Source: Aquilaria yunnanensis
Lineage: Eukaryota; Streptophyta; Magnoliopsida; Malvales; Thymelaeaceae
Assembly: GCA_039654915.1 (NCBI GenBank)
Contig: CM077597.1
Coordinates: 91,328,001 to 91,392,000, forward strand
Length of the DNA stretch: 64,000 bases
Reading direction: 5' to 3'
The first letter of the stretch is position 1; the number at the start of each line of letters is the position of its first letter. The position numbers were made by a program, and so were the translations under genes. A model generated the notes under the pieces. That model was not told the DNA's origin. It searched no databases and worked only from the letters and a program-made list of their open reading frames with translations. This document shows, one piece after another, positions 23,180-35,800 of the stretch.

Positions 23180-23441
23180 AGGAAAAATTACAAAAACCTG
23201 TTTATAGTCTGAGTTGACCTACACTTTGTCCCGTATATTTTGAAAAACGTACATTTTACCCCATTCTTTCTTTACACTTTTTGATATTGTTACTAGGAGA
23301 TGGATATAGTATAATGTAAATTAGAATTTCAGACATCGTTGTCAGACAAAGTAAACGAAGTAAGGCAAAATGTAGGTCTACAAAAATAAGGGAGCAAAGT
23401 GTAGGTTAGGCTATACCTTAAGGGGTTATTATAAGTATCCC
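23180..23441. mobile_element. MITE, 262 bp, 8-bp TSD
   Basis: The two halves are imperfect inverses over about 55 bp; both carry ACCTACACTTTG, in opposite orientation, about 40 bp from the ends. TACATGAG flanks both sides exactly (23172-23179 and 23442-23449). An 8-bp duplication fits a hAT-type MITE; ends (AGGAAAAATT / AAGTATCCC) are not diagnostic. Confidence 0.75.
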
Positions 23442-23449
23442 TACATGAG

Positions 23450-26014
23450 TGCATAAAATATAGGAATTAAACTTGAGAAACAATAATCATCTAACCTAAT
23501 CGTGATACGTGGTTGAAATTATAACAAGAACTTGAGTTATAGTTTTCTCTCTTGTCTCCGTAGAACTCTCTGCATTGATAGTCACTTTATGCTCATTACA
23601 GTTTATGTTAAGGGAGAGAACTGTTAGTTCTTTATATAAGACTCTAATGGACCTACCCATTAATGCTATCACGAATTCTATGGCTCATACTTGAGTGCAC
23701 CTACACTTCATATCAAAAACAAAGATAAGCCCATTCACCATATGAGCTTTCCAATTTAGAAAAAGAAATTTGCATGCTTATAGTCAACAATTTTAGAAAG
23801 TTTAGAATTTAGGGCACAGCTAGAGCCCTATAATTCATAAAATTTGGAAATTTTACATGGGTAAAACAAATACGTCAGGAGCAACCGCTCAATTCCTAGC
23901 TGACATTTTCTAATTTTTATCCTATAAACAAGGTTAAGAAACAAAAAGCTCTTATTAACATTTTGTTTAATAATAAAGTCACTTCTCTTGAATGGGGTCT
24001 GACCAGACTAAACTTTCAAATAGTTGAAAACCAATATAACTACTGACAACTAAGAGGCCTTATACCAAAAAATATTCTCTATTACAAATTTTTTATTATA
24101 GTTTAGTTTTTGACTAAGTTTGACTTAAATTTATGTGCATTATAATTTGATAAAAAAAATTAAAAAAAAATAATTAAAACTTGGATTATTGTAGTTTATA
24201 TATATATATATATATATTGAAAAACTCAGTAAAAATAATATAAATAAATTTAAGTTATAAAAATTAAAATGGAGCAAAGAATTGGTATATGGAGGGAGGA
24301 CATGTTAAGAAAGTTTCAAAAGTTCAAAACTTAATACCGGACATAAGTTCAGAAAGGTTACATAAGGCACCGGAATGCGCCATTCATGTTAGCCATCCTT
24401 CTTTCATTATTACAAACGTATTATATTTTTATTTTTTTTAGAATTAATGCAATTATGAACATTAATTTGTTTCGAGCTGCAGCCAGTCCTCCTCCTTTAG
24501 CCTAGGAAGATGTTCAAAACTAGAAAATAGAAAAACTACATAATAGTTTATCAGTTTATATATATATGATAATATCATCTAGTCCTAAAACTTTGAAATC
24601 AGTTATTTTTGCTACTCTTTCCCAGTAAGTGTTGGAAATGCCATAAAATGCCATAAATTCACTGAAAAAAAGCTCCGAGAGTCAGCTAGTATTTCTCTTT
24701 CCATAACTGTAGGGCTAGCTTCATTCGTTTTGGGTTTTGGTTCCAGGTATAATCTTTTTTGGACTAGGTCTCTATGAATGAGTTTCGGCTTAATGTCTTT
24801 TTAGTTCCTGAGATTTATTAATTTTGTATGTTTGGGCTACTCTATTGCTTGAGGTCTTTGGGTTTTAGGGTTCTATTTCCTGGCCTATTTTGGGTTTATT
24901 GTTTGGGCTCTACTTGGTGTCAGACTTTACTTGGGATATTTGGGTCACCAATCTTTCTAAAGAAAATAATGCTTGTATTTCTTATGTCTTCTTTCGCTTT
25001 TATGAAATTCTTTCATTGCCGATAAAAAATGTACTCAGCATAAAAAATTTTTATTTTCTATCTTCGGTATAAAAGTTGAGTTGCATTATAGTTTCGAGAC
25101 TAATAATATTCTTCTTGCATACAAATTACTTAAATAAAGGAGTTTTTATAAAGTAACCAAATAGTATGCTTCTCTAGTCAAATGTTTGGCAATGTCGATC
25201 AAAGATAAAGTTGTCTCATTGTGCTGTAAATGTGTGTGCTATGGGAGGGACCAATCATTTTCATGGTATCATTTTTTTTTTTAGCTTTTAAGTTATTGCT
25301 TCCTCCATCAGTACGGGGATATATGGCAATAATCTCATCCTTTCGTTTCCGGTCCGACTTTGTTGCTGCAGCTTGTGTTTCTTTGTGTTTCCTGCTTCTA
25401 ACTCTACATCATCACACTTTGAGATGATATGGCAGTAAAACATCAGCCTAAAGTCTAGTATGAAGTACTTAAAAAGGCTTGGGATAGAACCACATCAGAA
25501 TAAACATGAAACTACATCATATAGTGTTTGCCCCTGCCCATCAGTCAGTTGATCAGGTGGCTCGGTCATATCCAGTTTACATTAGAGACAAAAAGATAGG
25601 TTGGATAGTTATAATAAAGAGTTTCTGATTCATAAGCTACAAGCAACTGTACCAGCTGCGACAACAACAACAAAAAGAATACAAGTATGAAGAGAAAGTT
25701 TGAAATGCTAGAATAACTAAAACCAAGTGAGTACTTAAACAATCTGGGACAATCCTTTACAAAGCAAATAGTTTATTCTAACTCACTAGATATCTCATAT
25801 CACAAACCAAAGATATCTCATATCACAAACCAAAGTTTAAGGCTTTATATGGCCTTCCAATGGAACTAATAGAGGTAAGTCTTCCAAGTGACGTTTAGAC
25901 AGCTCAGGCCCCATAAAGGAGCTGGATTTTGCTTTCTATATTTATGATAAACTACTTTGCAAGCTTAAGTAATCATATTAATTAGGACCCACGCTTCACA
26001 TCACCTCCATTCAT
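23450..26014. other. Intergenic sequence, no supported gene
   Basis: AT-rich sequence with a (TA)n run at 24198-24219 and a T-rich stretch near 25265. The small frames at 24828-25072 and 25230-25427 look like no known family. 25680-26014 is part of a segmental repeat shared with the 3' end of the NLR gene (see 26015-26841). Confidence 0.4.
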
Positions 26015-26086
26015 CCGGCTTGCAGCAGATGCTACCATGGCTGTCTATTTTCAGTCTTCCCACGGCCTTGCTCCACTCTTTAGCTT
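26015..26086 (-). pseudogene. Degenerate duplicate of the NLR gene's last exon
   Basis: The minus-strand reading EAKEWSKAVGRLKIDS matches the start of the functional last exon (EAERWSNAKRLEMDGD at 26841). Flanking intronic sequence also matches, with an offset of about 755 bp, so a segment was tandemly duplicated. In this copy one G at the CAG/GAAGC splice junction is missing, so splicing into it would shift the frame. Confidence 0.65.
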
Positions 26087-26688
26087 CTGTGAGTACAAGT
26101 GAACAACAATTCAAGCTACAATATTAGTATTTTTCAGGTTCCATCCTCGAAAGAATGAAATGTAATGATTTTAATGATTACGAAACATATTGGAGATCTC
26201 TTGATTTGTTTCAAATGTATAATAAAATGACACAAAGTAAAAAGAGAGTTTAAAATGCTAGAATGAGTAAAACCAACATAGTCCTAATAAGTAGCCTAAG
26301 GGGATGATGAGAACTTAGTCTTACTCTTGAGTTTGCTTGTGTGAGGGTCAAGCTTTTTGCAAGCCCGAAGTAGGCATCACCTCTCCCTCTCAGTTGAACA
26401 TTTTTTAATTTCTCAATTTTTAAATATTTTCCTTCCTTTGCTATAATGACAGGAAAATGAATGAAGAAGTACATATTTATAGTAGTTGTCCTATATGGGG
26501 CTTCAATAGTACATTTTCCGAAAACGATACCCAAGTTAAGCCTTAAAGAATTTGTTTGGATGCCCAAGGGCCATCAAATATTACTTCCACTTAATTATAT
26601 AATCAAGAAATAAATTAAAAAAGTCAAAGGATCTTTTGTTTTCATACCGTTTTCTCCTTCTGCTTTCATAATAGCCGCAATTTAGGGG

Positions 26689-26841
26689 TCATATTAAATC
26701 TAGTGCACGTAAGGCATCTGGCTTTGTTAAATCAACTGTTACAGGCTTCTCATGTTCGCTAGCGCTCCTTCCATCTGGCCAGAGGATGTTGTTGTCTCCG
26801 TCCATTTCCAGCCTTTTAGCGTTGCTCCACCTTTCAGCTTC
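26689..26841 (-). CDS. NLR exon 4: 50-residue C-terminal tail
   Basis: Acceptor TTATAG, then EAERWSNAKRLEMDGDNN and further residues to a TGA at 26689-26691. No domain is recognised. A decayed copy of the same exon lies 755 bp downstream, which argues that the sequence is a real exon unit rather than chance. Confidence 0.6.
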   Translation of the reverse strand, partial: EAERWSNAKRLEMDGDNNILWPDGRSASEHEKPVTVDLTKPDALRALDLI

Positions 26842-29800
26842 CTATAAATTCAAGTCATCAAATGATCAACATTTTAAGCTCACTTTATTAGCATTGCTGG
26901 ATTTCATCTTCAATCCCAAACAATCAAATCTAATAATTTAATTATTAAGAGACATATTTGAACTTTCATGATCTCTTTTGAATGAATATGATAATTGAAA
27001 CGTTTTAGCAAGAATTTCAGAATGTATATATTGATGTCCCTGGAGTGGGTTTCATGATGTATATATAATTTTCTAACCTTGAAAGAAACAAGTCACATAG
27101 TCATGACGCCTACTAAAACAAAAAAAACAAGAGAGAGAGAATTTGCAAGATAGAATTAGTCATGTCAAAAGAGTCATATAAAGATAATTTAGTGAAGATT
27201 ATTCTGTACTAATTTTTTATTTCATATATATAGTACTTGACATACTATGATAATTAAGGTTACGAGGACAAAACTTATATTTACATTTATTAATAAAATT
27301 TCTAAGGGTTATACTAGTGCAACAAATAAATTGATCATTTGATTTTGGTTTTAATCAATTAATTACCCTTTTTAATTCAAAAAAGGAAGCAAATGATTTT
27401 GCGAGGTATTACACCATAAGAGTATGTACTCTCATTTTTTAGAGAAAAAAGAGTGGTAAAATAATAATCAACACTGTCTAAATAATTCTGACACTACTCC
27501 CTTGTATTTTAGAGAATATTCACCATTAGTATTAGGTACAGCATCCAATATTAATTTTTTTAAAAATAAAAGTGAATATATTGATTGTGAAAAGAAAAAA
27601 ATTACAAGAAGAACAAAGGGCATATATATGTATACCTGTTCATTTCCAGAGAAGAATTTACGTATAAGTGGATCATCAGCAGTCAAGTATAGGTTTTCCA
27701 AAGTGAGCCAAGCATCCTTTGCCGACCTTGCTCCAATAATTTTCAAACATATGGGAGGGGCCAAGGCATTTTGGATTACGGACAATGCCTGGGCATCCTT
27801 TTTCTTTTGATTATTGGAGTACAACAATTTTCTAGCCTCATTCTCTTGCTTTTCAATAGAATGTTGGCCCCCCGGCTCGTTAGACAAGAGTTGTTTGTCT
27901 TTGGAAGTTTCTCTTGATGGGACTCCAATTCCGTTTTGGACAACCTCCCATAAGTCCTGGGACTCGAAATAAGTCCTCATCATATGTCTCCAGAGCTCAT
28001 AGTTATCACCTGAGAATACAGATAGTGCAACTGGTGCGTTCGTTAATAAGGTCGAACGCACATAATCCGTACTCCATGTTTCTTGGCCCTGTCAAAAATA
28101 AACATATTGTAATGTAATTACTTCTTAGTTTCAGAATGTTAATTTTTTGTCTGACCCAAAATCAATGAAAGTTAAGATATTTAATGTTTATACGTACATA
28201 CCTCTGTTATGGCGCATACGCCTTGGTGTTCCACAGCATAGAAACTAGTTTGCATCTTGGTGCAGTCTCTGGCCTCTAAATGGTTCAAAGCAGGAAACGT
28301 GAAATGAAGGCCCTCCGGGGCGAACCTAACCATATTCTTCAGTTGTTTTAGGATTAAGTTTTGCAGCAGAAGAAGTTGAACCACTTTGGAGTTGGAGGTC
28401 TCTTTACTGTCCCTGTCCGGACCAAATATCTGGGTTAAAGATGTCATTCCCCACTCCAAATGTAATCTCTTGAGTTTTGGCAACCGATCAGCAAGCCTTG
28501 CCGGAAACACGTTGCTCAATTTTGGGCAGTTGGAGATGTAAATATCGGAGAGGTTAGGAAACCATATTGGACGGTGCTGCTGCCCATGAGCTTCAGTCGT
28601 AGTCTCATCCTCTGCAATTATTTGTCCCAAATCCAAACATAACTTTATGCTCAGACACTTCAAGTGGGGCATGTTCTGGACACTCAAAGGCGTAAACACG
28701 TACTCAAGCCTGAAACATCCATCTAGCGATAAGTGAGTAAGATTGTGCAAGCCACTGATGGTAGAGTCTTTCCACAAATCCTTCATATTTTTATTCCCTA
28801 ACTTTAGTTCCTTCAGATTCGACAAAAAGTATGTTCCGAGGCTGTCAAATGGCCTTGTCCACCCGATGATAAAATGTGGCCGACTTCTCGACCGTTTACT
28901 CATTTTTGTGTAGGCTTTAACCACATCAGCATTCGGGACTTCAGAGCCAGCATCACTCCCAAGGACCAGTTTCTGGATATAACATAAATAAAAAAATATT
29001 AGTTATACTTGGAGCATATTGAATTCGACCATTAATTTTGTTGTTCTAAACCCTTCCAACATGTTTTTATTTCAGTGGGGTCTTGAAATTCTAAAACATG
29101 CAAGGTGCGAATATTGGTATACTTTTAGTTTTATATATTGTTATTTTCATATTTTTTTTCTTTAATTTATGGAAGATTGAAAATATGAAAATAACTTTAA
29201 TGCTGTGAAACTTGTGTGGTATTGTTGCCTATATGGATAATTTTCATGACATTAAGTTTTACTCTCATTTTCATAATCGAGTTGCATGGTTGGGAATCGG
29301 TTGTTTTTTTTTTTTTTTTGTTTATTTTGCAAATCTTCAAAATTTAAAACGGAAATAAGGAAATAGCAATGGGTATGCATATTTCATTCACACAGACGCC
29401 TTAGTTCCAGCAACAGGTTGATCGATGCATGGATGAGCGTGTGGTTGAATTGCAGACCCAGATTAATGCGGACATAAATAGGCAGGTTGAGGAGATAGAA
29501 TGCCGCTATGAGGACTAGTTTGCCAGCTGTGTTACCTAGATGGAGCGCCAATAATTGGACCAGCTTATCCACATCTCATAGATGGAACACTGATATCAAG
29601 ACCAGTTTGCGAGCACCTGGTAGGAGTTAAGGAAGATTCCACCACCAGCACCACGGTCCTCGGATTAGGTACTCACTTCTCCAGACCAAGAAGTGGTTCT
29701 ATCCATATGTTAGTCGGCATTAGTGTACGTAGATCATGTCTAGTTATATCTATGTGTCACAACACTATTGCATGACATCATTATGCATGTTTTTTTTAAT

Positions 29801-32800
29801 GTTATTTTATTTAGTGTTGTCTTTATGGATGTAGTATCATATATTCTACTTTTGATGGTTTACTGTTTTACCAACTTAATGAATCTAGTAGGTACTTATG
29901 GATGCAAAAAAATCATCACTGTTAGATTTCTGGTAATGAACAAATTGTAGGAAATATGACAAACGGATACCAATACACACAAAAAATAAATAAATAAATA
30001 AATAAACACATATATAAATATAGTGACGGCCAACTGTAGCTAGATGTTGTAAGTAGTTAGAGACACAAGCATGACGTTATGTTCCTAAAGTCTTGTGATG
30101 GACGTCTATCTCTAACTTAGATACAGTTGTCTCTAGGTAGTGACAGTTGACTCTCTCTACCTAGTGATAACCAGCTATCTCTAACTAGTGACGGCAAGTT
30201 ATCTCTAGTCTTTGGCAAGATGTCTCTATCTAGATCAACATTGTGATGGTTGCATGCTGTCCCTAGTCGCTAACATGATGTCTTTATCTAGATCAACTTT
30301 ATGATGGTCAACCATCATTAGTTAGCAACGGACAACTGTCGCTATGTTGCCAGAAATATGGTCTGCAAAAAATTAGTGATATGGGAGATCAGTGATAGCC
30401 AACAATTGCAATTTAACGACAATGACCGTCACTAAAAGTTTAGCGGTGAGCACTTTAGCGATAAGGGGATTGGCGAACATTTGCCACAGCTAGTGCAAAG
30501 TTAAAGACGGCCGTTTCTAACACCTGTCACTAATTCGTTTTTCAGTAATGTTTCAAGCAAGGATAATTTTAAGCAGGTGTAATCCTCATCTTTGGAGTGG
30601 CTGCAGCCACTAGCTGGAAGTGCTCATGTACTTTGTTCACTTTGTTAATTATCTTATTTTAACAAAGTTGTTAGTGTTAACAAAAATCTAGAAAAATGCC
30701 GCAAGATTTGAATAAAATTACAGTTTGCTCTGTGTTTCAAAAAGCTACACTTAGCTGCGTTACAAGGAAAAGAATTGTTTTATGTTAGATAGGAGTAAAA
30801 TTGTCAATCTAAATTATTAACTAGCTGTCAAGCTATTATTAGATAATTTTAAATTACTAAAAGGCATATACTATATAGTTTAAATTAGAATTTAAAAACC
30901 TAATATTTGACATTGTATAAAATGCTTATATTCATGGGCCAACTATTAATTTTTGAAACAAGTGGGCCAAATTGATATCAATGAAACCTAAGAGAGATTT
31001 TTGCTATTAGCCCCATAAATTATTGTGTTTAAGGGCTTGACTGATAGCAATAGCAATATAAGAGCGTGCTTGTTATAAAAGCTAAATTATAGTGCCAATT
31101 TGGCATATTTCAATAAAAGTACAAGACTCATTCAAGCTTGAAATTCCAAAAACTATTTATGAAGTAGATACTACATCTACTAAAAAATTTACAAACTTTT
31201 ATTTACTAATACCATAAAATAGTTATTGGATAATTTGAATATGAGTGAGCCATACACATAATTCTAAGCCTATACTCATTACTATCATAATTTTTTATTT
31301 TCCATGTAGGTAGGACTGAAGTATTCTCAGCCCACCTCACAAAATGAAGCTTTGCCGCTCGGAGCGAGTACGCGAATACAACCCATTAACCCATTTGAGA
31401 ATTATATGTTATTAATTATCCAAATTTTGTTTCTTATACATTTGCAAAATTTTCTTTACTGATGGTGTCAACTGGTCACTGAATCCAAGTCGGGACAGCG
31501 TTAAGGTTTTGTTAGATTAAAAAATGGGGGATATGCAAAGGAGTAATAAGAAGGCTAAATAGCATTTTGGATTGGTGCATACAAATTAAGAGTAAAGCGA
31601 TCTAGATATCTAGGAGGTAAAAAGAAGTTGGTTCCAAATGCTGATACATCTAAACCAGTAGGGAAAGAGGAACCTTCAAAGGGCAGTATTTTCACAAAGG
31701 AGGTTCATATGCATATATAGCTATTAAACACTAACATTAAATGATGAAGCTTATAAATTTGTATACAGTATAATATAACAATGAAAAAAATATATTGTTT
31801 AGAAGAAAATCTGAAAAATACTCTGATTTAACATTTTTTGTGTTGTTGGTTGGCTAGAAAATACTTTGAAATATGAAGAAGATGAACATGCAATGTAAGA
31901 GACAGAAGTCCCCTTTTAGCCCTTAAACTTGTATACTTGCCTATTAATTTTATCTTGTGCCCAATTCGTTACCTCTTAAGTTTTTACATATGTTTGAACT
32001 ACAAAAAGAGAGAGTGACAAAAAAGTTTAATTAGCTTCGTAAGAAAATTTACAAAAGTTAAAGGACTTGTATAGGACTTCTCATATATCCAATTGTGAGT
32101 GTAGAGAAGAAGCTATAGCCCATTTTATATCATTTTTAATGTAGGAGAGGCATATTCTCTTGTTCAATTATGTATTACAGTATGAAAATTGTGGGTATCC
32201 ATTAAAAAATTTAAAGGGATCCAACTACTTAATTATGTATCTTCTATAACATTTTTCTAGAAAAATAAGAGTTCATGCATTGTACGTACATCCACTTCTA
32301 GGTAGGTGGGATGGATGGATTTTCAGAGACATGGTTGTGGGGACGATGAAACCAGATGACAACAGACTTCCAATAAGCACAAGAAAGAGCTTTGGGCTGG
32401 ATTCGAAGTGAAGTGAGACAGGGCAGAGCTAAGATGGCTATATAGGTGTGTTATAGATAATCTAAAAGACATTTACACTCTAAAATTGTTGCAAGGTCTG
32501 TGTGATATGGAAGGAATCGGACAGTGTCAGGTAAAGAATATTGGTGGAATGAAGGTGTTGCTAGAGTGTTCATCGAAGGAAGCTGTGGGTGTAATGCTTG
32601 AGGATGGAGGTGAGTGGTTAGGGCAGTGGTTTGAGTTGGTCTTTCCATGGAAGATGGATCTGAATGTGCTAGGGACACTAATCTACTTGCAAGTATGAAA
32701 CATACTTACATTTGCTTATCTTGTCGTGCGATGGGGGAAGGTTATTAAAGTCGACGAACAAACCTCCAATTAAGAAGGTGTTTGTTCATTGTGGCAAAGA

Positions 32801-35800
32801 TCTTGTTCCAACCAGTGAGATGACAAATATTCAACAGTTTGTGAATCTTAAAGTTGGTGAGAAGATCTTTACAATTCGTGTAATGGAATAGAAAACTTTT
32901 CATGACAATAGCTTTGTCAGGACAGAATTTCATTATTTATCATCAGATTCAAATTATAAAGTGATGGAGAAATAAATTACTTCAATAAAAAAAATCAATT
33001 TAACAGTTTTTTTCTTAACATTTGCTTTAAGCTAAGTTGTTGGATTATTACTTTGTTTTGGCAACGGCAATACCATTTAATTACCTTCATAATGCATATA
33101 AACGTAGACAATTATGGTCCAACGGCTAGGGGATTAATTTTGTTTTTATTATGTGCTCAACTGCTCTTAACATGACCTTATATATATACTTGTTTTGTTT
33201 TGGTTTTTTATATACATTCTCGACCTTCCCCTCTCCCCAACTTTTTAGATTTTTTACAAAATTATTTTTTCTATATATTTGCAAATAATATTGGGTATGT
33301 TGGAGGAGCTTTACTCTGCAACAATGCATATGTATATGGAGCTACTACAAGAAGATTGAGCTATTTTATCTCTAGAGCGGCATGACTAAGGCCGTTGTAC
33401 CTATATGACAAGAAATGTCTAAAAGAAAGTAGATAGACCCCTCATCTTAATTATTTTTTATATATAAGTGGTGTTTTCCTATTTTTCTACCTATTTCACT
33501 CTCTAATATCTATTAATTTTATATTACAAAATTATCTATTTTTGTGCCATTGATGAGATTGAAATTTGTTCTAAATATTATATTCTCTCCATCCCATATT
33601 TTTTGCATCAGTTATTTTTCAACAATTAAGTTATAATTTTTTATTTTCAACATTTTAGTATATAAATGAAGAACCTTTATATAAGAATGATAAATCAAGA
33701 CATATAGTTTTCAAATATAGATTTTTTTAATTTTTTCTATAAAATATTAATATGAATAAATTCAAGTCAAACTATGTGAAAAAGTCAAATAGTGCAAAGA
33801 ATATGAGACGGTGGTAGTATTTTATTATTTGTAATTTTTTTTAACATTTCTACATTGCAGAAACAACATAAAGCCAATTCAAATTTGTTACAAGTCTTTG
33901 AATCATTCCTGCAAGTTGACGAGTTAGAAGAAGGAACATTTCGATCGATATTGGTGGAGGATTGGAGCAGAAGTTGGGAGTGAAGGATGGTTACTTCTCC
34001 GAAATTGGGGATGTCAAACCGATGCGGACAATAGCTTCATTGACGCACAACATAAACTTTTGTTGTAGGCCAGACACTTTCGAACCAACAAGATCAACGC
34101 ATATCTTGAAGAAAAGAGAACGATTGCTGCCGAAACTGGCTGTTTTCTCTTACTTTCTTTCTGTCACGTATATGCATAAATAATGGTACAGGATGAGTTA
34201 CAATAGGATAAGTAACTAGAAGATAAACTAGGAAAACTAGGAGATAATTACACGGTTAACTTCTCATGATAAACATTAGTTTCTTCACTCCCCCTCAAGT
34301 TGGCGCGTGTAAGTTTATCATGCCCAACTTGCTCAATAACGATTCAAAAGCATTCTTGCCCAATGCCTTGGTAAACAAGTCGGCAATCTGTGCTTTCGTC
34401 CAAATTTTCATTGGCTGTATTTCTTGCGATTGTACCCGTTCTCTAACAAAGTAGCAATCCATCTCCACATGTTTTGTCCTTTCATGAAATACTGGATTAT
34501 ATGCAAGGCTGCCTGGTTATCACAAAATAGTACGGTTGGCCCTTCCTGTGGTGCATGTAGCTCCTTCATTAACCACTGCAGCCATAATATCTCACTAACT
34601 GTTGTGGCCATTGCCCTGTACTCTGCCTCCGCTGATGATTTTGCCACGACAGTTTGCTTCTTAGTCTTCCAAGAGATTGGTGATCCACCTAGTGTGATGA
34701 AGTAACCAGTGCAAGATCTTCGCGTTGCTTGACAACCTCCCCAGTCGGCGTCGCTGTATGCTTCAAGCTTCAAATCACCACTGGCTCTTAATAGAATACC
34801 TTGTCCAGGAGCTGATTTTAGGTACCTTAGGACTCTTTCTGCTGCATCCATATGCGCTTGTTGTGGTGCTGCTACGAATTGACTCAGGACATTAACTGCA
34901 AACACTATGTCCGGTCTCGTAACTGTTAGATATAGCAGCCGCCCAACTAACCTCCGGTACCTTGCTGCATCAACAAGCGTTCCTCTGTCGTCAGGTTTGA
35001 ACTTGCAATTCTGTTCCATAGGGAATGCACTTGGACGACAATTCTCCATCCGAGCTTCTTTCAGGATGTCCAGCGTATATTTTCGTTGGCTAAGAACAAT
35101 ACCCTGCTCCGATCGTGCCACCTCTATCCCCAGAAAATATTTCAAGCCTCCCAAGTCTTTTATGCTGAACCTTTCATTCAAGTGCTTCTTCACTTCTTCC
35201 ATTTTTCTGTTGTCATTCCCCGCCAAGATCACGTCGTCCACATATATTAATGCTACAGCGAAATCTTCACCTCTTTTGTGTATCAGCAAGGAGTGGTCCG
35301 CCTTTGATTGTTGGAAATCTAGCTCAGTTAGCGCCTCCGTGAACTTCCGGTACCAGTTCCTCGACGCTTGCCTGAGTCCATATAATGATTTCCTCAAACG
35401 ACATACTCTTGTCTCTTCCTTCCTTGCGAACCCTTGCGGAACACACATGTAAACTTCTTCCTCCAAATCGCCATGAAGGAAGGCGTTGTTTACATCAAGT
35501 TGGTGGACTTTCCAGTTTCTCTTAGCTGCTACTGCCAATAAGGTTCGAACAGTGACGAGTTTCGCGACTGGTGCGTATGTTTCATGGAAATCAATGCCCT
35601 CAATTTGTGTGAACCCTTTGGCAACGAGGCGCGCCTTGTAGCGTTCTACCTCACCGTTTGGCTTGAACTTGATTTTGTAGACCCATTTAGAGTCTACTGC
35701 ATTCTTTCCTGGTGGCAAATGCTCAAGAGTCCATGTTTCATTTCTCTCCAGTGCTTCTATCTCCTTTCGCATGGCTTCTCTCCAACGTTCATCCTTGACT

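Larger units (their letters stand above)
32320..34106 (+). pseudogene. DUF4283-type gene fragment (LINE ORF1-like), interrupted by the Copia element
   Basis: The frame at 32440-32698 reads GGMKVLLECSSKEAVGVMLE then GGEWLGQWFELVFPW, the signature of the plant DUF4283 region found in LINE-like ORF1 proteins and their host relatives. The next part, around 32740-32890, continues in another frame with VFVHCGKDLVPTSEMTN-like sequence; a match resumes near 33860-34100. Stops and frameshifts are present, so it is not functional. Its later part may continue at 38832-39560, on the other side of the Copia insertion. Confidence 0.5.

Noticed and set aside
24060..24300. Possible Stowaway MITE
   Set aside because: The right end GGAGGGAGG is suggestive, but no matching inverted left end or TA duplication was found.
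27636..28088. Gag-like exon considered as a fragment of the nearby Copia element or a plain retrotransposon relic
   Set aside because: It differs from that gag, has splice borders in the phase of the NLR gene, is open, and is not followed by zinc knuckle or pol.
31905..32090. Possible short inverted-repeat MITE
   Set aside because: Arms are weak and no target duplication is visible.
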